This document shows, piece by piece, positions 35,465 through 44,329 of a DNA stretch of 64,000 nucleotides. The notes under the pieces are model-generated. The model was not told the origin of the DNA. It did not search any database and saw nothing but the letters and a program-made list of their open reading frames with translations. The translations under genes were made by a program, and so were the position numbers. The DNA is taken from the NCBI GenBank assembly GCA_024635755.1, contig JAGXIF010000029.1:38203-102202 (forward strand), in the 5' to 3' direction. The DNA comes from Halothiobacillus sp. (GTDB taxonomy: Bacteria; Pseudomonadota; Gammaproteobacteria; Halothiobacillales; Halothiobacillaceae). Numbering within the stretch: the first letter of the stretch is position 1; each line of letters starts with the position of its first letter.

Positions 35465-36407
35465 GCATCACCCCCTCGAGCGTGCGACCACGGGCAAAAT
35501 CCGCGGCACTGACGGGCTTTCCCCCGGCGCGCTGCACGCGGGTCAGTTCCAGGCCGCCCTCGCCGGCCTGGACGACAAAGCCGTCGCCGGTAAGCCTGAC
35601 GACCCGGCCGGGCGGGGCCCCGTCGACACCGTCGACCACCCGCGCGCCCCAGAGGCGCAACGGCTGGCCCTCGAACTCGGCCTGGGCCACCGGCCAGGGG
35701 TTGAAGGCGCGCACGCGACGCTCGATCAGCGCCGCCGGCTCGCGCCAGTCGACCCGCGCCTCGGCCTTGGCCAGCTTGCTGGCATAACAAGCCTGGTCCG
35801 AATCCTGGGCTTCGGGTGACTCGCGCCCGGCGATGATCTTAGGCAGGGCCTCGATCAGCGCCGTGGCACCCAGCGGGGCAAGGCGGTCATGGAGGGTCGC
35901 GGCGGTGTCGTCGGCGTGAATCGGCTCGACCGACTTGTGCCACATGGGGCCGGTGTCCAGCCCCGCCTCCATCTGCATGATGGTGATCCCCGTCTCGGAG
36001 TCACCTGCCTCGATCGCCCGGTTGATCGGCGCCGCTCCACGCCAGCGTGGCAGCAGCGAGGCATGGATGTTGATGGCGCCCAGTCGCGGCATCTCGAGCA
36101 CCGCCGGGGGCAGGATCAACCCGTAGGCCGCTACCAGCAGCAGGTCCGGCTGGTAGGCCGCCAGGGTCTGCTGGGTCGCCTCGTCACGCAGGGTGGGCGG
36201 CTGCTCGACCGGCAGCCCCAGATCCAGCGCCGCCTGCTTGACCGGGGAGGCGGTGAGCTTCTTGCCCCGGCCGGCGGGACGGTCGGGCTGGGTATAGGCG
36301 GCCACCAGCTCGATCGACTCGCCGTCGAGCGCCGGCAGGCGCGCCAGGATCTCCAGGGCCGGGACGGCAAAATCCGGCGTCCCGCAATAGACAACACGCA
36401 GGCTCAT
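35454..36407 (-). CDS. fmt: Methionyl-tRNA formyltransferase
   Basis: Formylates initiator Met-tRNA using 10-formyl-THF. The protein has 317 residues. VVYCGTPDFAVPALE opens the Rossmann domain, and AAYGLILPPAVLEMPRLGAINIHASLLPRWRGAAPINRAI contains the N-H-D catalytic group. GLDTGPM follows. A C-terminal beta-barrel domain (RRVRAFNPWPVAQAEF) binds tRNA. The gene overlaps def by 4 bp. Confidence 0.95.
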   Translation of the reverse strand: MSLRVVYCGTPDFAVPALEILARLPALDGESIELVAAYTQPDRPAGRGKKLTASPVKQAALDLGLPVEQPPTLRDEATQQTLAAYQPDLLLVAAYGLILPPAVLEMPRLGAINIHASLLPRWRGAAPINRAIEAGDSETGITIMQMEAGLDTGPMWHKSVEPIHADDTAATLHDRLAPLGATALIEALPKIIAGRESPEAQDSDQACYASKLAKAEARVDWREPAALIERRVRAFNPWPVAQAEFEGQPLRLWGARVVDGVDGAPPGRVVRLTGDGFVVQAGEGGLELTRVQRAGGKPVSAADFARGRTLEGVMLGG

Positions 36408-36910
36408 ACACGCTCCCGGCGTGCGGCCTTGGTCATCTTCTTGCGAATGCGCTGCTGCTTGAGCGGCGACAGGTAGTCGATGAACAGTCGCCCTTCGAGG
36501 TGGTCGAGCTCGTGCTGAATGCAGATGGCGAGCAGGCCGTCGATCTCCTGCTCGAAGGTCTTGCCCTTCTCGTCCTGCGCCCGTACCCGGATGCGCTCGG
36601 CACGCCGAATGATCTCGTTGACGCCCGGGATCGACAGACAGCCCTCCTCGGACTCGACCTCACCGACCCGCTCGAGGATCTCGGGATTGACGAAGGCCAA
36701 CGCGCCGCTGCGATCCTCGCTAACATCGGTGACGAACAGCCGCCGATGCTGGTCGATCTGGGTGGCCGCCAGGCCGATGCCGCGCTCCTCGTACATGGTC
36801 TCGAACATGTCGGCGACCAGCTCGGACAGGGCCGGCTCGAAGGAATCGACCGGCTCAGCGATCTCGCGCAGGCGATCATCGGGATAAATCAGGACGTCTC
36901 GCAGACTCAT
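36404..36910 (-). CDS. def: Peptide deformylase
   Basis: Metalloenzyme of 168 residues removing the formyl group from nascent proteins. Motif I GIGLAATQI, motif II EEGCLSIPG (metal Cys) and motif III QHELDHLEG (two metal His and catalytic Glu) are intact. It is the first gene of the long minus-strand operon and is divergent from the LysM protein gene. Confidence 0.96.
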   Translation of the reverse strand: MSLRDVLIYPDDRLREIAEPVDSFEPALSELVADMFETMYEERGIGLAATQIDQHRRLFVTDVSEDRSGALAFVNPEILERVGEVESEEGCLSIPGVNEIIRRAERIRVRAQDEKGKTFEQEIDGLLAICIQHELDHLEGRLFIDYLSPLKQQRIRKKMTKAARRERV

Positions 36911-36972
36911 ATGCCATTCACCAAGGAAGCCTCCACGGTCTCCAATCGGACTCGACGGTGGGGGCGAAATCT

Positions 36973-37002
36973 TTTACAACAAGCCGTATTTGGGGATACA
37001 TT
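36973..37002 (+). promoter_or_regulatory. Possible sigma-70 promoter for LysM-dprA
   Basis: TTTACA (36973-36978) and TACATT (36997-37002) with an 18-bp spacer lie in the 242-bp gap between def and the LysM gene. The -10 matches TATAAT at four of six bases, so this is tentative. Confidence 0.3.
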
Positions 37003-37152
37003 GTACGCGAGCAAGTGTGGCGCGTCGCAATTCAAGGCATATTTCGAGGGGCGTCGAACCCCGGACGCGCCGCCTGCACACTGGCACCCCAGATGATTGT
37101 CGACTACCCGGATCCGGGTTGCTCTCGGCCGGAAACCAAGGACGTTGTAGAG

Positions 37153-38334
37153 ATGAGATCGACCAAAGGACTTCCCCTGGCACTCGCACTCGCGGGCCTC
37201 GTGCCACTGACCTCCGGCCTGCAGGGCTGCGCCCTGACCGCCGAGGACACCGTCAACTCGCGACCGGCCTACAACGCCGACGCCCTGCCCATGGGCGCCA
37301 AGCGCGGCCCCGTCAAACGCAGCCTCAGCGCCGCGGAAACCCGCGAGCAGTTCCGCGACGTCGCCGCCGAGGACTACGTGGTCCAGCCGGGCGACACCCT
37401 CTGGTCGATCGCCAACCACTTCCTCAAGACCCCCTATTACTGGCCCGAGATCTGGTACGCCAACCCACAAATCGAAAACCCCCACCGCATCTACCCGGGC
37501 GACCACATCAGCGTGGTGATGGTCGGCGATCGTCCGCGTCTGGCCGTAGGCCTGCGCCCCCACATCCGCTACGAAAGCCTGCCACCGGCCGTTTCCGCCG
37601 TGCCGCTGGAACTGGTGCGCCCTTTCCTCAGCTACGACCAGGTACTCAGCGCGGAAGACTTCGCGTCCGCCCCCTACCTGCTTGCCAACCGTGAAGGCTC
37701 CATCCACGCCAGCAGCGGCGACGTCGGCTATGTGCGCCCGGCACTCGAGGGCGACCAGAACCTCTTCGCCGTCGTCGAGAAGGGCAAGCCCCTAGTCGAC
37801 GGCCGCAGCGGCGAACTGCTTGGCTATCGCGCGATCTTCAAGGGCGAGGCACATCTCGAGGAGACCGGCGACCCGAGCACCGTCGTCCTCAAGAACAGCG
37901 TCCGCGAGATCAACGCCGGCGACCGCCTGGTGGAAATGACCGCCGAGGCCTTCAACCAGGATGTCGTGCCGCAGATCCCGGCTTTTCCCATCGACGCGCG
38001 CATCATCCTGCTGCCGGACGCCATCACCCAGGTGGGCAATAACCATGTGATCGTCATCGACCGCGGCGAGCGTGCCGGCGTCACCCCCGGCGACCTGCTC
38101 CAGATCAGCAAGCGCGGGAAGTTGATCCAGGATCGCTTTGCCGGACGCGAAACCTCGGAAAGTGGCCAGGAAAGCCTGAACGGCCCGACAGTGCAACTGC
38201 CTGACCACGCCATCGGCACCGCCATGGCCTTCCGAGTCTACGACCGGGTCAGCTACGCCCTGGTGATCAAGGCCACCCAGCCCATCCATGCCGGCGACCT
38301 GGCGCGCACGCCGGTCGAGGGCGATAGCCTCTAA
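37153..38334 (+). CDS. LysM domain protein, dprA-linked
   Basis: Protein of 393 residues exported by an N-terminal signal (LPLALALAGLVPLTSGLQGC, possibly a lipobox at Cys24). One LysM domain (YVVQPGDTLWSIANHFLKT ... YPGDHISVV, about residues 75-125) binds peptidoglycan. The long C-terminal region is beta-rich with no recognised catalytic site. This LysM protein precedes dprA in many Gammaproteobacteria. An in-frame ATG at 36958 would add 65 poor residues, so 37153 is preferred. Confidence 0.85.
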   Translation: MRSTKGLPLALALAGLVPLTSGLQGCALTAEDTVNSRPAYNADALPMGAKRGPVKRSLSAAETREQFRDVAAEDYVVQPGDTLWSIANHFLKTPYYWPEIWYANPQIENPHRIYPGDHISVVMVGDRPRLAVGLRPHIRYESLPPAVSAVPLELVRPFLSYDQVLSAEDFASAPYLLANREGSIHASSGDVGYVRPALEGDQNLFAVVEKGKPLVDGRSGELLGYRAIFKGEAHLEETGDPSTVVLKNSVREINAGDRLVEMTAEAFNQDVVPQIPAFPIDARIILLPDAITQVGNNHVIVIDRGERAGVTPGDLLQISKRGKLIQDRFAGRETSESGQESLNGPTVQLPDHAIGTAMAFRVYDRVSYALVIKATQPIHAGDLARTPVEGDSL

Positions 38335-38338
38335 ACAA

Positions 38339-39505
38339 GTGGCGCCGGCATCCGAGCCAGTCGCGGGCGAGCAACACCCCGAAAAGCGAACCGCCTCGCT
38401 CGAGGCGCTGGCCGCATTGCTGGCCATCCCGGGCATGGGGCCGCGCCGCCTCGGCCTGCTGCTGGACCACTTCGCTTCCCCCGAACAGGCCCTGGCCGCC
38501 GGCCGGGGTGAGTGGCGCACGGCCGGGCTGCCCGAGTCCGTCAGTCAGGCCCACCCGGCCCCGAAGCGCCTCGCCGCCATCCACGACTGGCTGGATGCCG
38601 ACGACACCCACCACCTGATCGGCCGACACGATCCGCGCTTTCCCCGCCGGCTTTTTGACCTCCCCGATGCCCCGGCGGCGCTGTTCTGCCGCGGGCGCGT
38701 CGCGGCACTCAACGACCCGCAACTGGCCATCGTCGGCTCGCGCACCCCCACCACCGGCGGCCGGCAGAACGCCCGCGCCTTCGCCCGCTACCTGGCCGAC
38801 CAAGGACTGACCATCACCAGCGGCTTGGCCCTGGGCGTGGACAGCGAGGCCCACTACGGCACGCTGGAGGCCGGCGGGGCCACCGTGGCGGTGCTGGGAT
38901 CGGGTCCCGACCGCATCTATCCACCGGAAAACGAGACCCTGGCCGAGCGCATCGTCGCCAACGACGGCCTGATCGTCGCCGAATGGCTGCCCGGCACGGA
39001 GCCTCGGCGCGGTCACTTTCCGCGTCGGAATCGCCTGATCAGCGGGCTATCCACCGGGGTGCTGGTGGTCGAGGCCTCGCTCAAGAGCGGCTCGCTGATC
39101 ACCGCGCGACTGGCCGGCGAGCAGGGCCGCGAGGTGTTCGCCATTCCCGGCTCGATCCACAACCCGCTGGCCCGCGGCTGCCACCAGTTACTGCGCGAGG
39201 GGGCCAAGCTGGTGGAGGCCGGCCGGGACATCCTCGAGGAACTGGCACCGGCCCTGGGGGCATTCCTCCAGGCGACTGACCGGCACGCCGACGACACTGG
39301 CGACGGCCCTGGCGAGGCACCGGTCCCGTTCGACCCCGAACAGCAGCACGTGCTCGAACTCCTTGGCCATGACCCGCAGCCGGCCGACGGGGTGATCGCC
39401 GCCAGTGGATTGACCGCCGGGGAGGTTTCCTCCATCCTGCTGATGCTTGAACTGGCGGGGAAGGTCTCCACATTGCCGGGTGGGCTCTATGTCCGCACGG
39501 GCTGA
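38339..39505 (+). CDS. dprA: DNA-processing protein DprA
   Basis: Loads RecA on incoming single-stranded DNA during natural transformation. The Rossmann-like core has VGSRTPTTGGRQNARAFA, TSGLALGVDSEAHYGTLE, GSGPDRIYPPEN and FPRRNRLISGLS. A C-terminal winged helix (LELLGHDPQPADGVIAASGLT) follows. I take a GTG at 38339, 4 bp after the preceding stop; an ATG at 38288 overlapping that gene is an alternative. With comF elsewhere in the window it hints at competence ability. Confidence 0.9.
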   Translation: MAPASEPVAGEQHPEKRTASLEALAALLAIPGMGPRRLGLLLDHFASPEQALAAGRGEWRTAGLPESVSQAHPAPKRLAAIHDWLDADDTHHLIGRHDPRFPRRLFDLPDAPAALFCRGRVAALNDPQLAIVGSRTPTTGGRQNARAFARYLADQGLTITSGLALGVDSEAHYGTLEAGGATVAVLGSGPDRIYPPENETLAERIVANDGLIVAEWLPGTEPRRGHFPRRNRLISGLSTGVLVVEASLKSGSLITARLAGEQGREVFAIPGSIHNPLARGCHQLLREGAKLVEAGRDILEELAPALGAFLQATDRHADDTGDGPGEAPVPFDPEQQHVLELLGHDPQPADGVIAASGLTAGEVSSILLMLELAGKVSTLPGGLYVRTG

Positions 39506-39635
39506 TACTCGCCCCGCCGCCCTGCCTGCCAGCGCCTCACGGACTCTCCCCAAGGCAGCGGAAACGCTCCGCCCGGGAGGCTTCATACCGATCCTGCACG
39601 CGCTGCGCAGACTCAAGTCATCCCCCGGTGAGCCG

Positions 39636-40109
39636 ATGAAAGAAACCGTTCTCGACCTGTTGATGTTCCTCTTCGAGAATTACATGGAAGACGAGGACCG
39701 CCTTCCCCCCCAGAACGAACGATCCGGCCTGCAGCTGAAGCTGCTCGAGGCCGGCTTCGACCATGACGAGATCGAGCACGCCTTCGGCTGGCTCGAGGGC
39801 GTGCTCGAACAGGGCGCCGTCAGCGGCCCCGAGCGTGACCAGGCCTTCCGCGTCTACAGTGACGACGAGCAGATGATGCTCGACATCGAGGCCCGCGGCT
39901 TTCTGATGCAACTCGAGCAGATCGGCGTGCTCTCGCCGTCGACCCGTGAAACCGTGGTGGAACGCGCCATGGCACTGGGCGAGGAAGAGATCGACGCCGA
40001 CCGCCTCAAGTGGGTGGTCCTGCTGGTCCTGTTCGCGAAGCCCGGCGAGGAACAAGCCTTCGCCTGGATGGAAGACCTTGTCTTCGAAGACGCCGCCGTT
40101 CTGCACTGA
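39636..40109 (+). CDS. smg: Smg family protein (DUF494)
   Basis: Protein of 157 residues, acidic and helical. MKETVLDLLMFLFENYM, ADRLKWVVLLVLFAKPGEE and an MLDIEARGFLMQLEQ segment are typical of Smg. Function is unknown; the gene is classically located between dprA and topA, as here. The start at 39636 matches the family N-terminus, while an upstream frame overlapping dprA does not. Confidence 0.92.
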   Translation: MKETVLDLLMFLFENYMEDEDRLPPQNERSGLQLKLLEAGFDHDEIEHAFGWLEGVLEQGAVSGPERDQAFRVYSDDEQMMLDIEARGFLMQLEQIGVLSPSTRETVVERAMALGEEEIDADRLKWVVLLVLFAKPGEEQAFAWMEDLVFEDAAVLH

Positions 40110-40144
40110 GTTATAAGCGAAAGCCCCAAAGCGAAAAACATTTT

Positions 40145-42631
40145 ATGAGCGAAAACCTGGTCATCGTCGAATCGCCCGCCAAGGCCAAGACGATCAAGAA
40201 ATACCTCGGCCCCGGCTACGAAGTGCTGGCCTCCTACGGCCACGTGCGTGACCTGGTGCCCAAGAACGGCGCGGTCGACACCGAACACGACTTCGCCATG
40301 AACTACACGGTGATCGACAAGAACAAGAAGCACGTCGATGCCATCAAGAAGGCACTGAAAAAGGCCGACACCCTGTTGCTGGCGACTGACCCCGACCGCG
40401 AAGGCGAGGCCATCTCCTGGCATCTCTACGAGTTGCTCAAGGACAGCGGCCTGCTCGATGGCCGCGACGCCAAGCGGGTGGTCTTCTACGAGATCACCAA
40501 GCGCGCCGTGCAGGAGGCCATCGCCCAGCCGCGCGAACTGTCACATGACCTGATCAACGCCCAGCAGGCGCGTCGGGCACTCGACTACCTGGTGGGCTTC
40601 AACCTGTCGCCACTGCTGTGGAAGAAGATCAATCCGGGCCTGTCCGCCGGCCGGGTGCAGAGCCCTGCCCTGCGGATGATCGTCGAGCGCGAGGAAGCGA
40701 TCGAGGCCTTCAATCCGCGCGAATACTGGTCGATCGCCGCCGACTGCCGCACCGACGGGCAGCCGTTCGCCGCCCGCCTGTATCACCTCGACGGCAAGAA
40801 GGTCAGCCAGTTCACGCTCGAAGACGAGAAGACCGCCACGGCCGCCCGGGAGCGACTCGAGGCAGCCGCCGCCGGCAAACTCACGGTGGCCAAGGTCGAC
40901 CGCCGCGAGCGCAAGCGTCACGCCGCCCCGCCGTTCACCACCTCTACGCTCCAGCAGGAAGCCGTGCGCAAGCTGGGCCTGTCGGCCTCGCGGGCCATGC
41001 GCGTCGCCCAGGAGCTCTACGAGGGCATGGACATCGGCGCCGGCACCGTCGGCCTGATCACCTACATGCGCACCGACTCGGTCGCGCTGTCCAACGACGC
41101 GGTGACCGAGATGCGCTCGCACATCGGCGAGAGCTACGGCGAGCGATACGTCCCGGAAACGCCCAACCACTACCGGACCAAGTCGAAGAACGCCCAGGAG
41201 GCGCACGAGGCGATCCGGCCGACCTCGATCGCCAACACGCCCGACAAGGTGCGCGCGTTTCTCAACCGGGACCAGTTCCGCCTCTACGAGATGGTCTTCA
41301 AGCGCACGCTGGCCTCGCAGATGACACCGGCGGTCTTCGATCAGGTCTCGGTCGATCTCGCCGCCGGCGACGAACATGATTTCCGCGCCACCGGCTCGAC
41401 CCTGAAGTTCCCGGGCTTTATCGCCGCCTATCGTGAGGACGAGGACGACCAGGCATCCGACAAGGACGACGACCGCCGCCTGCCGCCGCTCGAAGAGGGA
41501 CAGGCGATCGACCTGGCCGAAATCACCTCCACCCAGCATTTCACCGAGCCGCCGCCGCGCTTCACCGAGGCGAGTCTGGTCAAGACCCTCGAGCAGTACG
41601 GCATCGGGCGGCCGTCGACCTACGCCAGCATCATCTCTACGCTGCGCTCGCGCGAGTATGTCGAGCTCGAACAGCGTCGCTTTCGGCCCACCGACATCGG
41701 CCGGGTGGTCAACGGCTTTCTCACCGAGTATTTCCGCGACATCGTCGACTTCGAGTTCACTGCCAAGCTCGAGGACGAGCTCGATGCCGTTTCGCGCGGT
41801 GAGATGGACTGGGTGCCACTGCTGCGCGAGTTCTGGGTACCGTTCTCCGAGCGGATCGAGGACACCACCAAGAACGTCTCCCGCCAGGAGGCCGCCCAGG
41901 GTCGCGAGTTGGGCACCGACCCCAAGAGCGGCAAGCCGGTAATCGCCCGCCTGGGCCGCTTCGGGCCGTTCGTGCAGATCGGCACCAAGGACGACGAGGA
42001 AAAGCCGCGCTTTGCCTCGCTGCGGCCGCATCAAAGCATCGCAACCATCACCTTCGACGAGGCCATGGAGCTGTTCAAGCTGCCGCGCAAACTGGGCGAG
42101 ACCCCCGAGGGCGAGCCGGTCGAGGCCAATGTCGGCCGCTTCGGTCCCTACGTGAAGTTCGGCAACAAGTTCGCCTCCCTGGGCAAGGAAGACGACCCTT
42201 ACACCATCGACCTGCCGCGGGCACTGGAACTGGTCGAGATCAAGAAACTCGCCGAGAAGAACCGCATCATCAACGAGTTCGATGACGGCATCCAGGTGCT
42301 CAACGGCCGCTACGGCCCCTACGTGACCGACGGCAACAAGAACGCCAAGATCCCCAAGGACGACGACCCCAAGGCGATCACCCACGAGCTGGCCATCGAG
42401 ATGATCGCCAAGGCCCCGGAGCGCAAGGGTCGCGGTCGCAAGGCGGCGCCGAAGGCCGCCGCCAAGAAGGCGACGACAACGAAAACCACTGCGAAGTCGA
42501 CGGCGAAGAAGGCCACGACCAAGAAGGCCCCGGCCAAGAAGACCGCCACCAAGAAGGCCCCGGCAAAGAAGGCCGCGACCGGCAAGACGGCGGCAAAAGG
42601 CAAGACGTCCTCGGATTCGTCCGAGGGCTGA
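40145..42631 (+). CDS. topA: DNA topoisomerase I
   Basis: Relaxes negatively supercoiled DNA. The protein has 828 residues. The Toprim domain starts with LVIVESPAKAKTIKKYLG and has TDPDREGEAISWHL. The active-site Tyr is in TYMRTDS (Tyr307). IGRPSTYASIISTL marks domain IV. The C-terminus carries repeats of the GRFGPFVQIG / GRFGPYVKFGNKFASL type instead of Cys4 zinc fingers; none of the E. coli-type CPxC motifs is present. The last 60 residues are a Lys/Ala/Thr-rich, histone H1-like tail. Confidence 0.95.
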   Translation: MSENLVIVESPAKAKTIKKYLGPGYEVLASYGHVRDLVPKNGAVDTEHDFAMNYTVIDKNKKHVDAIKKALKKADTLLLATDPDREGEAISWHLYELLKDSGLLDGRDAKRVVFYEITKRAVQEAIAQPRELSHDLINAQQARRALDYLVGFNLSPLLWKKINPGLSAGRVQSPALRMIVEREEAIEAFNPREYWSIAADCRTDGQPFAARLYHLDGKKVSQFTLEDEKTATAARERLEAAAAGKLTVAKVDRRERKRHAAPPFTTSTLQQEAVRKLGLSASRAMRVAQELYEGMDIGAGTVGLITYMRTDSVALSNDAVTEMRSHIGESYGERYVPETPNHYRTKSKNAQEAHEAIRPTSIANTPDKVRAFLNRDQFRLYEMVFKRTLASQMTPAVFDQVSVDLAAGDEHDFRATGSTLKFPGFIAAYREDEDDQASDKDDDRRLPPLEEGQAIDLAEITSTQHFTEPPPRFTEASLVKTLEQYGIGRPSTYASIISTLRSREYVELEQRRFRPTDIGRVVNGFLTEYFRDIVDFEFTAKLEDELDAVSRGEMDWVPLLREFWVPFSERIEDTTKNVSRQEAAQGRELGTDPKSGKPVIARLGRFGPFVQIGTKDDEEKPRFASLRPHQSIATITFDEAMELFKLPRKLGETPEGEPVEANVGRFGPYVKFGNKFASLGKEDDPYTIDLPRALELVEIKKLAEKNRIINEFDDGIQVLNGRYGPYVTDGNKNAKIPKDDDPKAITHELAIEMIAKAPERKGRGRKAAPKAAAKKATTTKTTAKSTAKKATTKKAPAKKTATKKAPAKKAATGKTAAKGKTSSDSSEG

Positions 42632-42635
42632 CACC

Positions 42636-43202
42636 GTGTCCGACGCCGGCATCACCCCCTTCCTGCAGCGAGAGGTCGCCCGCCACCTGGGCCAGGGCGG
42701 CCTGATCGCCTATCCCACCGAGGCGGTCTTTGGTCTGGGCTGCGATCCGCTCGACCCGCTGGCCGTGATGCGCCTGCTGGCACTCAAGCAGCGCGCCCCG
42801 ACCAGGGGCCTGATCCTGATCGCCGACACGGCCGAGATGCTGCAGCCCTATGCCGCGATCAGCGCCGCGGACTGGGATCGCATCGCTGCCGACTGGCCCG
42901 CACCGCGCACCGTGATCGTCCCCTGCGCCGACGGCGTTCCCGACTGGCTGACCGGCGGGCGCAACGAGATCGCCCTGCGGGCACCGGCCCATCCCACGGC
43001 GCGGGCGATCAGCCGGGCCTTCGGCGGTCCGATCGTCTCGACCAGCGCCAACCGCAGTGGACGGCCACCGGCACGCAGCGCCTTGGCGGCGCGCCAGATG
43101 TTCGCCGAGAACGACGTACGGATCGTCCCCGGCGCGGTCGACCGGCGCGCCCACCCCTCGCAGATCATTCACTGGCCCTCAGGGCGGATCATCAGGAGCT
43201 GA
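42636..43202 (+). CDS. tsaC: Threonylcarbamoyl-AMP synthase TsaC
   Basis: First step of t6A37 tRNA modification. The protein of 188 residues is the short TsaC form, without a Sua5 domain. [41 protein letters not shown] and [13 protein letters not shown] are in order. It starts at a GTG 4 bp after topA and ends 1 bp before hemF, so all three are likely one transcript. Confidence 0.94.
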   Translation: MSDAGITPFLQREVARHLGQGGLIAYPTEAVFGLGCDPLDPLAVMRLLALKQRAPTRGLILIADTAEMLQPYAAISAADWDRIAADWPAPRTVIVPCADGVPDWLTGGRNEIALRAPAHPTARAISRAFGGPIVSTSANRSGRPPARSALAARQMFAENDVRIVPGAVDRRAHPSQIIHWPSGRIIRS

Positions 43203-43203
43203 C

Positions 43204-44136
43204 ATGCCGCAGATCCAAGACGTTCGTGACTACCTCATCGACCTGCAGGACCGCATCGTCGCCGGCCTCGAAGGTCAGGAAGACGGCACGCGCTTTCTGC
43301 ACGACGACTGGAAGCGCCCGCCGGGCGATCACCTCAACGGCGAAGGTCGCGGCCGCATCCTCGAGGACGGCAGCACCTTCGAGCGGGCCGGGATCAACTT
43401 CTCGCATGTCACCGGCAACAAGCTGCCCCCCTCGGCCACCGCCCACCGTCCGGATCTGGCCGGCGGCTCGTTCGAAGCACTGGGCGTCTCGCTGGTGATC
43501 CACCCGCGCAATCCCTACGTGCCCACCTCGCACGCCAACGTGCGTTTCTTCCAGGCACAGAAGGAAGGTGTCGACCCGGTTTGGTGGGTTGGCGGCGGCT
43601 TCGACCTGACGCCCTACTACGGCTTTACCGAGGACGCGGTGCACTGGCACGAACAGGCCGAGGCCGCCTGCCGCCCCTTCGGCGACGATCACTACCCGCG
43701 CTTCAAGCAGTGGTGCGACGAGTACTTCTGGCTCAAGCACCGCAACGAGCCGCGCGGCGTGGGTGGGCTGTTCTTCGACGACTACGGTGCCGACGGCCAG
43801 ATGGACTTCGAGACGGCATTCGGCTTCATGCGCTCGGTGGGCGACCACTACCTGCCGGCATACCTGCCGCTCGTGGAAAAACGCAAGGACACGCCCTACG
43901 GAGAGCGCGAGCGCGACTTTCAGGCCTATCGGCGCGGACGCTACGTGGAGTTCAACCTGGTCTACGACCGCGGCACCTTGTTCGGGCTGCAGTCCGGCGG
44001 GCGCACCGAGTCGATCCTGATGTCCATGCCACCGCGCGCCGACTGGCGCTACGACTACCATCCCGAACCGGGCAGCGAGGAGGCGCGTCTCTACGACGAG
44101 TTCCTGCGCCCGCGCGACTGGCTGGCCGAGCGGTAA
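43204..44136 (+). CDS. hemF: Oxygen-dependent coproporphyrinogen III oxidase
   Basis: Haem synthesis: converts coproporphyrinogen III to protoporphyrinogen IX with O2. The protein of 310 residues has [19 protein letters not shown] with the key His/Asp region, [38 protein letters not shown] and SILMSMPP. The presence of the O2-dependent enzyme indicates aerobic life. It is followed by a REP pair and a terminator. Confidence 0.96.
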   Translation: MPQIQDVRDYLIDLQDRIVAGLEGQEDGTRFLHDDWKRPPGDHLNGEGRGRILEDGSTFERAGINFSHVTGNKLPPSATAHRPDLAGGSFEALGVSLVIHPRNPYVPTSHANVRFFQAQKEGVDPVWWVGGGFDLTPYYGFTEDAVHWHEQAEAACRPFGDDHYPRFKQWCDEYFWLKHRNEPRGVGGLFFDDYGADGQMDFETAFGFMRSVGDHYLPAYLPLVEKRKDTPYGERERDFQAYRRGRYVEFNLVYDRGTLFGLQSGGRTESILMSMPPRADWRYDYHPEPGSEEARLYDEFLRPRDWLAER

Positions 44137-44146
44137 ACTGATTGCC

Positions 44147-44269
44147 CCTGTGGGAGCGGGCCTTGCTCGCGAAGGCGATAGCAGCCGCCGTCCCGGGAAG
44201 GCACGTGAGACCGGTCAACCGGGGGCTCGCGCGGCTCGCGCGATTCGCCTGCAAGGCAGGCTCCCACAG
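44147..44269. repeat. REP-like inverted pair (REPIN) after hemF
   Basis: CTGTGGGAGCGGGCCTTGCT (from 44148) and its inverted relative ending at 44269 (GCAAGGCAGGCTCCCACAG) enclose about 75 bp. Each arm is itself palindromic (CTTGCTCGCGAAGG type). The 5' word GTGGGAGC followed by a GCTTGC-like core is the sequence style of Pseudomonas REP elements. A related pair lies after bioB. Confidence 0.75.
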
Positions 44270-44273
44270 AAAA

Positions 44274-44299
44274 GGGCGAACCACCGGTTCGCCCTTTTT
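44274..44299 (+). terminator. Intrinsic terminator after hemF
   Basis: GGGCGAACC (44274-44282) pairs with GGTTCGCCC (44286-44294) around a 3-base loop and is followed by T5. Confidence 0.9.
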
Positions 44300-44329
44300 C
44301 ATTCCTCTGTGCTTTCGAGGTGGCCGTCG

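Noticed and set aside
40541..42655. Very long minus-strand frame opposite topA (704 codons)
   Set aside because: Antisense artefact; the Leu/Arg/Gly repeats simply mirror the Lys/Ala-rich topA tail.
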